Shown here in pieces: positions 45,580-55,800 of a stretch of DNA of 64,000 nucleotides. The translations under genes and the position numbers were made by a program. The notes beneath the pieces are model-generated. The model had not been told where the DNA came from. It did not search any database and worked only from the letters and a program-made list of their open reading frames with translations. Every line of letters starts with the position of its first letter. Positions within the stretch are counted from its first letter, which is position 1. Origin of the DNA: Lacibacter sp. H407 (GTDB lineage: Bacteria > Bacteroidota > Bacteroidia > Chitinophagales > Chitinophagaceae); the NCBI RefSeq assembly GCF_037892605.1, contig NZ_JBBKTU010000001.1, positions 3,720,001-3,784,000 of the forward strand. The letters are read 5' to 3'.

Positions 45580-46929
45580 ATGAGGGTTTTAAACATGATA
45601 CATAAAACAATAACGATATTTTTTGTCTTGCTGACTTTTTCATTGCACAGTAAAAGTCAAACAACGATAAAACCAAATATCATCATCATTTTTGTAGATG
45701 ATATGGGTTGGGCTGATTGGGGTGTACGTAATCCGGGTTTCAATACCCCCAATTTGAATCAGCTTAAAAAAGATGGTATGGAATTTACAAGAGCCTATGT
45801 AGCCACGCCAACCTGTAGTCCAAGCAGGGCTTCTTTGTTAACGGGAAGGGAGCCGGTACGATTTACAATGCCCCGGCATGTTTCTGACAGAGGTGCAAAG
45901 AATGCTGCTAATGAATACAACTATTGGCCAACAGATCCTGTGAATATGCCATCACGCAATTGGTTGCCTTTGAATGAAATTACTTATGCTGAGAAATTAA
46001 AAGAATACGATTATTACAATCAGTTTATTGGTAAATGGCATTTGGGCGAAGAAGCTTATTATCCTGCTAAGCAAGGATTTGATGCTGAAATTGGTGTTAC
46101 AGGGTTTGGACAACCAGGTAGTTATTATCCACCTTATTGGAAAAACGATAATCCTTTTCCTGATGCTACAAACGAATACTTAACAGATGTATTAACTGAT
46201 AGTGCTGTTCATTTCATCAAAACCTATAACAAGAATAAGCCGTTTGAACTTTCGTTTTACCACTACGGTGTACATGGTCCCATCATTGGGAAAAAAGAAT
46301 TCATTGCTCAATACAAAGCAAAGGGCTGGGAAGATAAGTATGCTGAGTACGGAGCAATGGTTACAGCAGTTGATGAGTCGTTGGGCAGATTACGTAAAGC
46401 ATTAAAAGAAAAAGGTATCGCCGATAACACAATTATTCTTTTTACTTCGGATCAGGGAGGCTATTTTTCCAATTACCCTCTTCGGGGAAAAAAATTAGGT
46501 GGACATACATTGGGTGAAGGCGGAGCAAGAGTTCCTTTTGTATTGTACTGGCCCGGTAAAACCAAAGCGGGTTCAGAATGTAATGTGCCCATTCAAACAT
46601 TAGATGTTTACCCAACCTTGGTAGAAATTGTTTCAGGAAAACCCTGCACCGATACACAAATTCAGGGAAAGAGCTTACTGCCATTGGTGAAAGGTGAAAA
46701 GTTTCCTGAAAGGAAATTGTATTTCTTTCGTTCTTACGAAGACCAGTATGCAGCCATAATTGATGGTGACTGGAAATTGATAAAGTATCACAAAGGAGAA
46801 ACAGAATTGTATAATATCAAAAAAGACAGTGGTGAAGTGAGTAATCTCATTTATAATCATCCCAGCATCGCTAAACGATTAATGGATGATTTAAATGCGT
46901 GGGAAAAACAAGCTGTACCGGCGTATTGA
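45580..46929 (+). CDS. family S1 sulfatase, second of three
   Basis: A 449-residue sulfatase with a signal peptide (about 1-27, ending SKSQ). Metal ligands are in IFVDDMGWADWG (38-48), the formylglycine motif is CSPSR (79-83), GKWHLGEEAY and FTSDQGGYF complete the active site. ATG 45580 begins one base after the first sulfatase stop; ATG 45595 is the alternative and places the signal peptide at the very start. It differs in motif detail from its neighbours, suggesting a different sulfate position. The frame extends upstream into the first sulfatase but that part is out of family. Confidence 0.93.
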   Translation: MRVLNMIHKTITIFFVLLTFSLHSKSQTTIKPNIIIIFVDDMGWADWGVRNPGFNTPNLNQLKKDGMEFTRAYVATPTCSPSRASLLTGREPVRFTMPRHVSDRGAKNAANEYNYWPTDPVNMPSRNWLPLNEITYAEKLKEYDYYNQFIGKWHLGEEAYYPAKQGFDAEIGVTGFGQPGSYYPPYWKNDNPFPDATNEYLTDVLTDSAVHFIKTYNKNKPFELSFYHYGVHGPIIGKKEFIAQYKAKGWEDKYAEYGAMVTAVDESLGRLRKALKEKGIADNTIILFTSDQGGYFSNYPLRGKKLGGHTLGEGGARVPFVLYWPGKTKAGSECNVPIQTLDVYPTLVEIVSGKPCTDTQIQGKSLLPLVKGEKFPERKLYFFRSYEDQYAAIIDGDWKLIKYHKGETELYNIKKDSGEVSNLIYNHPSIAKRLMDDLNAWEKQAVPAY

Positions 46930-46948
46930 AAATTTCATATTATTAGAT

Positions 46949-48475
46949 ATGTATAATAAACAAATTTCATCACTGCTCTTTTTCTTCTTCGTAGCGTGTT
47001 TTCTGACTGCTGAATCACAAACAACTGCAAAGAAGCCCAATATTATTCTCATTTATACCGATGATCTCGGTTATGGCGATGTAAGTTGTTATGGTGCAAC
47101 AGCAGTGCAAACACCCAATGTTGATAGGCTTGCGTCAGGCGGTGTACGTTTTACTGATGCACACTGTACGGCAGCCACCTGTACACCCTCACGTTACAGT
47201 TTACTAACGGGTGAATATGCATTCAGAAACAAAGCTGCTATTCTTCCGGGTGATGCCCCTTTGCTTTTTAAACCTGGCACATCAACCGTTGCTACAATGC
47301 TTCAACAAAATGGTTATGCAACAGGAGTTGTTGGGAAATGGCATTTGGGTTTGGGTAATGGTACCATCAATTGGAACGGAACAATAGCACCGGGACCTGA
47401 GGCAATTGGTTTTGCTTATTCGTTTTTAATTCCTGCAACAACAGATCGTGTACCCACAGTATATGTGGAGAATGGTAAAGTGCCCAACCTTGATGTAAAC
47501 GATCCCATTCGGGTAAGTTACAGCAATATGATCGGTGATGAACCCACTGGTTTATCGCATCCGCAACTGTTGAAACAAAAGGCCGATACACAACACAGCA
47601 ATACCATTGTGAATGGCATCAGTCGCATTGGTTATATGACCGGCGGAAAATCGGCAAGATGGGTAGATGAAGAAATTCCGATGGTATTAAATGAAAAAGC
47701 AAAGCAATTCATCATTCAACATACGAAGGAGCCTTTCTTTTTGTTTTATCCATTCCCCAATATTCATGTACCAAGAGTGCCCAATCAAAAATTTGTTGGC
47801 AGTACAAAGATGGGGCCACGTGGTGATGTGATTGTGGAAATGGATTGGATGGTTGGTGAAGTAATGAAACTGCTCGATTCGTTACGGCTTACAGAAAACA
47901 CGTTGGTGATTTTTACCAGTGATAATGGTCCGGTATTAGATGATGGGTATACAGATTTTGCAGAGCAGTTGGTCGGTAGTCATCAACCATCGGGTATCTA
48001 TCGGGGAGGGAAATACAGTGCATATGAAGCAGGCACAAGAGTTCCTACGATTATGTATTGGAAAGGAAAAATACAACCTGGCGTAAGTAAAGCACTGGTA
48101 TCGCAGGTTGATTTTTATAAAACAATGGCTAAGTTGGTTAATGCAAAAGTGCAAAGCAATGAAGCTGCTGATAGTGAAGATCAATTGAACACATGGCTGG
48201 GAAAAAACCAAAAAGGAAGAACATGGTTGTTTGAAGAATCTTACACATTCTCACTTCGTAAAAATAGCTGGAAGTTTATTACACCGGTTGAAGGAACAGT
48301 GCCTGCATGGTTTGCTAATAAAAAAGTTGAATCGGGTTTATCAAATGTTGTTCAGTTATACAATCTGGAACAGGATCCATCCGAACAAAAAAATGTTGCA
48401 GAACAATATCCTGCTCTTGTAAAAGAATTTCAACAGCAACTGAGAATTATCCGGCAACCACCTAATAAGAAATAG
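46949..48475 (+). CDS. family S1 sulfatase, third of three
   Basis: A 508-residue sulfatase with a signal peptide (about 1-24). Metal ligands are in IYTDDLGYGDVS (36-47), the formylglycine motif is CTPSR (78-82), and GKWHLGLGNG and FTSDNGPVLDDGY are the remaining active-site blocks. This pattern resembles the arylsulfatase/6-sulfatase-like S1 members more than the heparan N-sulfatase-like first gene. ATG 46949 is 19 bp after the second sulfatase stop. The three genes are separated by 1-19 bp, so cotranscription is nearly certain. Confidence 0.93.
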   Translation: MYNKQISSLLFFFFVACFLTAESQTTAKKPNIILIYTDDLGYGDVSCYGATAVQTPNVDRLASGGVRFTDAHCTAATCTPSRYSLLTGEYAFRNKAAILPGDAPLLFKPGTSTVATMLQQNGYATGVVGKWHLGLGNGTINWNGTIAPGPEAIGFAYSFLIPATTDRVPTVYVENGKVPNLDVNDPIRVSYSNMIGDEPTGLSHPQLLKQKADTQHSNTIVNGISRIGYMTGGKSARWVDEEIPMVLNEKAKQFIIQHTKEPFFLFYPFPNIHVPRVPNQKFVGSTKMGPRGDVIVEMDWMVGEVMKLLDSLRLTENTLVIFTSDNGPVLDDGYTDFAEQLVGSHQPSGIYRGGKYSAYEAGTRVPTIMYWKGKIQPGVSKALVSQVDFYKTMAKLVNAKVQSNEAADSEDQLNTWLGKNQKGRTWLFEESYTFSLRKNSWKFITPVEGTVPAWFANKKVESGLSNVVQLYNLEQDPSEQKNVAEQYPALVKEFQQQLRIIRQPPNKK

Positions 48476-48562
48476 CAGATAGCATGATAGCGCAGGAATG
48501 ATTGCAGATTTCATTGTATGATTCTGATTGTACAAAAGCAGAAAAATAAGAAAGAGTTTGAA

Positions 48563-50284
48563 ATGAATAAACTGGTTACAAATAAAATAATTGGGATACT
48601 ATGCTTACTGCTAATTGTAAGTATACACTCTTTGGCGCAAATTGATCCCGGAAAAGACTTCGATCTGCAGGGATTTATTGATCAGGAATTGGTAAAGGGT
48701 AAAAAAGAAATTCATATTCCAGCAGGCAGATACAGAGTAAAACCTAACGGAAACAAGCATCTGCTGCTTAAAAATTTGAAAGATGTAACCATACTGGCGA
48801 ATGGTGTAGAGTTAATATGTACTGAAACTGTGCAGGCCATCAATATCATTAATTGTAAGAATCTTACAATTAAAGGATTATCGGTTGATTATGATCCTTT
48901 GCCGTTTACACAGGGAAGAATTGTTGCTATGTCGAATGATAAAACAAAACTTACCGTTGATATTATTGATGGCTATTCTACGAAGTTGCGCAACGAGAAG
49001 CTTGAAATTTACGATCCTGAAACAGGTGAATTAGTTACACGTACATATTATGCTGTTACTTATAAAGTGGATGAAGCAAACAGACGGGTCGTTTTTTCCA
49101 AAAAGCCACAGGCAAATGAAACGTATTCGTTTGAAGAGATTGGCGATATTATTGTTTTTGATTCTTACAACACACGCCAGGCTCCTCATGCTATTGTAAT
49201 GGAAGATTGTGAAAAATTAACGCTCGAAAATGTTCAGGTTTTTGCCGGCCCTACATTTGCTTTCTTTGAAAAAAGATGTAATGCTTCCAGATATATTGGT
49301 TGCAAAGTAGATCGAAGGCCACTGGAAAACGAGATCGTTAAAAGAGGTGTGATGAGAATGAGGAGTAATAATGCAGATGGATTTCATTCCAAGTCGGCTC
49401 AAGTTGGTCCGTCTTACAGAAATTGTATCACAAGATATAACGGCGATGATGGTTTTGCTATTAGTGGCAATTACCATGTAATTACCGAAGCCAATGGCAA
49501 CCTGCTAACCGTTGTTGGAAAGGCTGGGTTTACACCTGATATTTTTGTTGGCGATGTGGTGGAGTTGGTGTCGTATGATGGCACACGGCTTCCGGATGCC
49601 ACTGTTCTTTCAATTAAAGCAGACAGGCCTTTAAATGTAACAGAAAAAAACTTTTTAGGTACGCAGAAGTTGCTTCGTGAATCAGCCAATACCAAAGATG
49701 CAGCCAATGTTTATATCATTGAAATCGATCAACGTGTAGAACTTCCAATGGGCAGTGTTATTGCTTCGGCCAATCGATTGGGGAATGGGTTTGAAGTAAT
49801 CAATTGTATTGCGGGTCCTAACCGTAGCAGAGGCATTATTGTAAAAGGAAGTAATGGAACAATAGCAAATAACCGATGCATCAGTAATTGGGGAATGGGT
49901 ATTAAATGTTCTCCCGAACACCAATGGCTGGAGGCCGGTAGCGGTAAAAATCTAACGATCATCAATAACATTATTGAAAACTGTGGTGATGCCGCTATTG
50001 CTGTTTATGCCATTGGTGGCAATGGGAAAACAGCATCTACCGGGGCTCATTCCAATATTACGATATCTGATAATAAAGTTTCCGGCTCACTTAGTCCTGC
50101 TTTTGTGGTTACTTCAACTGATGGCTTGATTTTTATGAATAACAAAGTTGAATCACCTACTATTAAAGCTTTAGATCCATCCCGTATACAGTTTGGACGA
50201 AAGGAAGATCCCCGCAGACATGTTTATCTGGAGAACGTGGAAAAAGTAAAGGAGAATTTCGGACTCACCAATTCCAATAAATAG
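48563..50284 (+). CDS. secreted right-handed beta-helix protein with GH110-like Asp arrangement
   Basis: A 573-residue protein with a signal peptide (about 1-25, ending LAQ). Repeated N-x-T/I-I patterns form a parallel beta-helix. Overall it is unlike the two GH110-like proteins of this locus, but NADGFHSK (Asp272) and NGDDGFAI (Asp295/Asp296) repeat the same Asp, +23, +24 spacing. I therefore treat it as a probable glycoside hydrolase or lyase of unknown family, perhaps related to GH110 or GH28. ATG 48563 was chosen because the signal peptide starts there. It follows the sulfatases by 87 bp. Confidence 0.75.
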   Translation: MNKLVTNKIIGILCLLLIVSIHSLAQIDPGKDFDLQGFIDQELVKGKKEIHIPAGRYRVKPNGNKHLLLKNLKDVTILANGVELICTETVQAINIINCKNLTIKGLSVDYDPLPFTQGRIVAMSNDKTKLTVDIIDGYSTKLRNEKLEIYDPETGELVTRTYYAVTYKVDEANRRVVFSKKPQANETYSFEEIGDIIVFDSYNTRQAPHAIVMEDCEKLTLENVQVFAGPTFAFFEKRCNASRYIGCKVDRRPLENEIVKRGVMRMRSNNADGFHSKSAQVGPSYRNCITRYNGDDGFAISGNYHVITEANGNLLTVVGKAGFTPDIFVGDVVELVSYDGTRLPDATVLSIKADRPLNVTEKNFLGTQKLLRESANTKDAANVYIIEIDQRVELPMGSVIASANRLGNGFEVINCIAGPNRSRGIIVKGSNGTIANNRCISNWGMGIKCSPEHQWLEAGSGKNLTIINNIIENCGDAAIAVYAIGGNGKTASTGAHSNITISDNKVSGSLSPAFVVTSTDGLIFMNNKVESPTIKALDPSRIQFGRKEDPRRHVYLENVEKVKENFGLTNSNK

Positions 50285-50359
50285 TTAGCGTGTATACATT
50301 CAAAAGAAACCATTCAAAAAATAATCAACGTTTTATCACACTATAAACCAAACTGGAGT

Positions 50360-50716
50360 ATGAAACTTTTATTCATTGTTACCGGATTGTTTTTTGCAGG
50401 AGTTGTTAATGCTCAAACAGAACTTCAAAAAAAGAAAGCTGAATTCTATGCTGCCGAGGCTATCACTTATTTTAAGCTGAATGAGTCAAAGAAAAAGGAT
50501 ATTGCCGAGTCTAAGCTTAATCTGATGATTGCTCAAAAAGAAATGGAACGAAAAAAGAAGGCGGGTGAATTGTCAGAAGCCGATACAGATGCCTATCGAA
50601 AAAAGAATGTATATCCAAATACACAAAAAATTCTGGACATCGTTGGCGTAAATTTTAAGGTACTAAATGAGTTCAATGAAATTGTTCATCCAAAAATGAA
50701 CCAGATAAAAGAATAG
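50360..50716 (+). CDS. small secreted helical protein
   Basis: A 118-residue protein with a clear signal peptide (about 1-18, ending VNAQ). The mature part is Lys- and Glu-rich and predicted almost fully helical (QKKKAEFYAAEAITYF, then MIAQKEMERKKKAGE). I do not recognise a family. Its place between two beta-helix enzymes suggests an accessory role, but nothing in the sequence shows what it does. Confidence 0.7.
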   Translation: MKLLFIVTGLFFAGVVNAQTELQKKKAEFYAAEAITYFKLNESKKKDIAESKLNLMIAQKEMERKKKAGELSEADTDAYRKKNVYPNTQKILDIVGVNFKVLNEFNEIVHPKMNQIKE

Positions 50717-50864
50717 GCAAATTCAACGTTTCGACTCTGTCAGGATTAAAGAAATTGTTTCTCTCGCAGCTTCGTTAAAACCAGTATCAAGTTAGTGCTG
50801 AATACTAAGAACTCCAAAACGGAGAACGGGATTTTATTGTCATAATAATAATTGTTTTCAAATC

Positions 50865-52676
50865 ATGATTCGATCATTCACTATCAAGTTGAAGCTCATT
50901 GTTGCTTTGCTTCTGCTCATATCAGCAAACCTGTTTGCTGGTGAACCGATTATGATAAAGTCAACAGCTGCTGATATGACTCCAATAATCCGTAGTATCA
51001 TTGATAAAAGCAGCGGCAGTGCTATCCATTTGATTTTTGAGAAAGGCGTATACAAGTTTTTACCTGATTATGCTACCGGAAAATATCTTGAAATAACCAA
51101 TCACGGAAATGGTTACAAAAAGATCATCTTCAATTTCGACAAGTTTCGTTCGGTAATTATTGAAGGCAACAATGCAGAATTTATTTTTCATGGACAGGCC
51201 ATGCCTTTTTTATTTGATGGATGCGAAAATGCAGTTGTAAAAAATCTTATTATCGACTGGGATATACCATTTAATTTTTTGGGTGAAGTTGTAGCAGTGA
51301 ATGAAAAGGAAGGATGGCGTGATATAAAACCCATGAAAGAAGGATTTTCATGGAGAGTAAGAAATGGAAGACTTGAATTCCCGAATGTTGATGGCTTTCA
51401 TTACACTGTGCCAGGAAGCACATTGGCTTTTGATGCCAACGGGAAAAGGCCGGTTCACGGGGCATGGGATATCGAAAGTGATCCAACACTTGTTGAGCAA
51501 TTGCCGGATGGTATTTTGCGCTTTCATGAGAAGTTGAAAAGGTATCCTCCTGTAGGTTCATTATTGGACTCAAAAGGGGACAGGGAACATGATCGTTATG
51601 CACCTGCATTTGATTTTCGAAATTCATCCAATATTGAACTGAATGGTATTGTGATCCATCATGCATTGGGAATGGGCTTTTTATTTGAACGATCGCAACA
51701 GATAAAAATAATCAATAGTGGAATCTATCTCCGGCAAGGCTCAAACCGGGTTGTATCAACAACGGCCGATGCTACTCATTTCTGTAACTGTAAAGGATCT
51801 ATTCTTATTGAAAACTGCAGATTTGAAAATATGCTGGATGATGGAACCAATGTTCATGGAACTTATGTTGAGGTAGATGAGGTGATTAATAAAAATACAC
51901 TGCGATATAAATTAAAACATTTCGAACAAATGGGGTTTTTATTTGCAGATGCCTCTGACGAAGTTTGGTTCATTATGCAGCCTTCACCACAAAGAGGAGT
52001 TGCTGCGGTTGTTGAAAAAGTGAAAAAGATAAATGAAGAATATGCTGAAATCGTTTTTAAATCAGCATTGCCTGACGGATTAAGGAAGGGCGATATCCTT
52101 GAAAACAAAACATGGAATCCTGAATTCACTATGCGGGGTTGCACTATCAAAAATCACAGGGCACGGAATATTGTTCTTAAAACTCCATTAAGAACAGTAA
52201 TTGAGAACAACTTCTTTTCATCAATGATGTCGTCGGTTTTCTTGCGAGGTGAATCTTTTTTCTGGTATGAATCAGGAGCTGTAAACGATGTGCTTATTCG
52301 TAATAATAAATTTGAATACTGTGCCTACAGTGGAGCAGAACATGCTGTACTCAACATAACCCCACGATTGGGAAAAACGTTTGACCAAGAAGCCATCTTC
52401 GATCGCAACATTCGGTTTGAGGATAATATCATTCGCACTTTTGACAACAGAATCGTTATGGCTGATCGTGTGGATGGGTTGATCATTAAAGGCAATACGA
52501 TTGTTAAAACAAACGAGGCCCAACAGCTTTATCCCAATGCTCCGCTTTTTGAATTTAAGAACTGCAGCAACATAGTATTAGAGAAAAACAGCTACATAGG
52601 AAATAAGATTACTTCGATTAAAGCCGATGAGAAAAGCTCCAAAACGCTTATTAACAAACAAAACAAAGGATTCTGA
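50865..52676 (+). CDS. GH110-like alpha-galactosidase, right-handed beta-helix (second copy)
   Basis: A 603-residue secreted protein with an N-terminal signal peptide (about 1-25, ending LFAG). It matches the enzyme at 37139-39049 along its length: FIFHGQAMPFLF near 106-117, ADATHF with Asp302, and ENMLDDGTNVHGTY with Asp325/Asp326. The Asp/+23/+24 spacing is identical. The two copies are diverged enough to suggest distinct linkage or substitution preferences rather than recent duplication. It is the third beta-helix gene of the locus. Confidence 0.85.
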   Translation: MIRSFTIKLKLIVALLLLISANLFAGEPIMIKSTAADMTPIIRSIIDKSSGSAIHLIFEKGVYKFLPDYATGKYLEITNHGNGYKKIIFNFDKFRSVIIEGNNAEFIFHGQAMPFLFDGCENAVVKNLIIDWDIPFNFLGEVVAVNEKEGWRDIKPMKEGFSWRVRNGRLEFPNVDGFHYTVPGSTLAFDANGKRPVHGAWDIESDPTLVEQLPDGILRFHEKLKRYPPVGSLLDSKGDREHDRYAPAFDFRNSSNIELNGIVIHHALGMGFLFERSQQIKIINSGIYLRQGSNRVVSTTADATHFCNCKGSILIENCRFENMLDDGTNVHGTYVEVDEVINKNTLRYKLKHFEQMGFLFADASDEVWFIMQPSPQRGVAAVVEKVKKINEEYAEIVFKSALPDGLRKGDILENKTWNPEFTMRGCTIKNHRARNIVLKTPLRTVIENNFFSSMMSSVFLRGESFFWYESGAVNDVLIRNNKFEYCAYSGAEHAVLNITPRLGKTFDQEAIFDRNIRFEDNIIRTFDNRIVMADRVDGLIIKGNTIVKTNEAQQLYPNAPLFEFKNCSNIVLEKNSYIGNKITSIKADEKSSKTLINKQNKGF

Positions 52677-52682
52677 TACTTG

Positions 52683-52720
52683 CCTGTTTCTATTGTATAA
52701 GCATATATAATAGAAACGGG
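52683..52720 (+). terminator. hairpin after the second GH110-like gene
   Basis: GTTTCTATT (52686-52694) pairs with AATAGAAAC (52709-52717) around a 14-base loop. No U-tract follows, so it may be a partial terminator or a transcript-processing element rather than a full stop. Confidence 0.35.
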
Positions 52721-52853
52721 GATTAAAAGGAGTTTATTTCAGCGTACCCATAAAAGCAATTTTGCGAAGTTGTAAATGCAACAGCGCCTGAATTCTTTTT
52801 TTCATTTTATAACGGAAGGTTTACCAAATTATTCATCAATAAAAATCAAGCAA

Positions 52854-55800
52854 ATGAAACATGTTATCGTTTCGATTTTATTACTTTTAGTAACCTGGTC
52901 AAAGGTAAAGGCCCATTTTGATGCGGATAATCCATCTGCTTATGGAACCATTATGGTAAGCACATACGGAGCTATTCCTGACGATGGGATTGACGATACT
53001 CAAGCTATACGAAACGCAATAAATGCTGCAATAGCAACAAATTCACCTCAAGTTGTACTATTTGAAGCAGGTAGATATGATTTAATATCCGCCGGTACTG
53101 CTAATTTTTATATCAGAATTCTTAATGGTAATAATATCACACTTAGAGGTGTTGCTATTAATAATGAGCCTGCCACTAAGTTGGTCAGATTTAATAATGG
53201 AGTTGAGAATGCGGTGTTACCCTTTTTATTTCAGATAAGGTTCTCAAAAAACATTACAGTTGAGAATTTAGTTTTCGACAATGATCCATACTATTATACA
53301 GCCGGTGTTGTAACAGAAAAAACCGGGACAACTGTAATGGTGGATATTTTACCGGGCCATCCCATGAATATTCTGAAACCTTATATCATGGGTGTTTACG
53401 ATATGGCAAACAATAAAAATAAAACATTGAGAACTACCTGGGATACAAACTTACCTACTTGGGCGCCTGTTACCGGTGGTTCCGGAAGATTACTGAGTTT
53501 AGATTATGGTGCTCTTGCAAGTGAAGTGAATGTTGGTGATGGCGTGTTTTGGTTTCAAGGCAATCATGGGGGCACTCAATGTGTTACGGGTAAATCAGAA
53601 AATATAACATTCAACAACATTGTTACCAATAACTCTACCGGGTTTGTCTATCATTTTGTAGATAATAAAGATATCACTTTGAATAGAGTTAAAATTGAAC
53701 CTGTTGGAAACCGAATTGCAGTATCGCCACGGGATGGGATACATTTTGCACATTGTACAGGATTAATTTCACTTGATAGTGTTGTGGTTAAAAATACGCC
53801 CGGTGATGATGGATTAAATGTACATGGCGAATATTTAAGTGTTGGTTCAATTTCATCAAGAACAGTCATGTTTGCTGAATCTGTTGTTTCCGACATGAAA
53901 GTAAACAGCCGTATCCAGTTCCTTAATGCAAATTTTCAACCTGTGTGGACGGGAACAGTTGAGAGTGCTACTCCGCAAACTGTAAACAGCAGCTCACAAG
54001 TTACTGTTGTATTAAAAGAAACACCACCAAGCTGGATTGTGCCAGGTACATTCGCCAGTCCATTAGATTGGTTACCCAAATCATTTATTGTAAAAAACTC
54101 AATTTTTGAAAACACAGGCAGATTTGGTATTACTGCAAAAACCACCAATGTTGTAATTGACTCGAGCACTTTCAGGTTCAATGCAAATGCAGGTATAGCG
54201 TTGGGGTCGTCTTACAATTCGTTTTTTAAAGAAGCGCAGCCGGCATGGAATATTGTTGTTAAAAACAGCCTTTTCGAAAACAATGTTCGGAGAATGGGCA
54301 CTTTGGGCCCCGGTGGTATTTTGATCGATCAATTATTTATAGACAACGCAAACGTAAATGGTAATATGTATCTCTTTAAAAACCGATTTATAGATGAGAC
54401 CCATGCTTATAATATACGGGACGCAATGAATATACACTTATGGAGTAACATTTACAATAATGTAACGACTCCAATTCTGAGAAACCTTCCGACAACATCG
54501 AACTTTACCCAAAATGTCGTTTATGATGATTATGTTACAAATGATTTATCGAAGGGTGCAATTCATTACAGTGAAACATGGCCTGTTTCAAATAACACGT
54601 CAGATAGTTTAGGCACTGTAACTTGGAACAATAAAGCCGGGTCTTATGCAGAATTTAATTTTGTTGGAAACTACATTGCATACTATGCAAGAAAAGGACA
54701 GTTCATGGGTAAAGTTGATGTTTACCTGGACGGAAGCCTGGTATTGGATGATTTTGATTTGTATTCCAGCCCGCCCCAAACGAAGTTCCTTGTGTACTCT
54801 AACAGTAATTTAGTGAACACTACGCATACTCTACGGATTGTTAATACCGGATTGCAAAACGCAAGTGCACTTGGTAGTTATGTGAATATTGACTTCTTAG
54901 TTCACAGGTTGGGAGACAAAATTGAACAGCCCACCAGTGATGTAACGTTTACAACAAGTGGTTTACCTGCTGGTGCAACTACTGTAAATGTTACGCATCA
55001 ATATTATACTAATTCTACTACGCTTAGTGCACAATTAAATCTGCCAACAGATTTTACTGCACCCGTAGCTAACACTAAAGAAATCTTTTTCTCTTATCCT
55101 GCCACAATAATTGATACAGCAGGAAATGTTTATTCTTTATCGGGAGTAAGTGCAAGCGGTGGAACTGTTACAGCATCTGCCCAACAGGGATACACTTATC
55201 AATTTGCAGCAACACAGCCAAGTACTATTACAGGTGCATATGAATTAACCTGCGCTGTGCCTTCTGTTATTACACAACCTGTTGACCGTGTAAAAATCTA
55301 TGGTGATACCGCACGGTTTTCGTTTGCTGCAACAGGTACGGCTATTACCTATCAATGGCAAATTAACACCGGTAGCGGTTTTGCAAACATCACTGCAACT
55401 GAAAACAATGCCGGAAATATTTATACAGGATTTAATGCTGCACAATTGGACATCGCTTCTCTTACAGTAGCGATGAGCGGTTATCAATACCAATGTTTGA
55501 TCACAAATAGTTGTGGAAACCTGATCACGAATGTGGTAAGTCTTACAGTGAATCCAGCAACAGCAACCATTGCTGCTAACAACAAAACGAAAACCTACGG
55601 TGAGGATAATCCAACATTAAATGCAACAGTCATTGGCACAATTAATGGAGATGTGTTGAATTACACATTCTCAACCACTGCTGAAAAATTTTCTACTGCC
55701 GGCATTTATGACATTACTGTATCCTTAGGTTCTAATCCTAACTACGATGTTACAGTTGCTAATGGCAGTTTGCAGATAGATAAACGACCTCTTACTGTAA

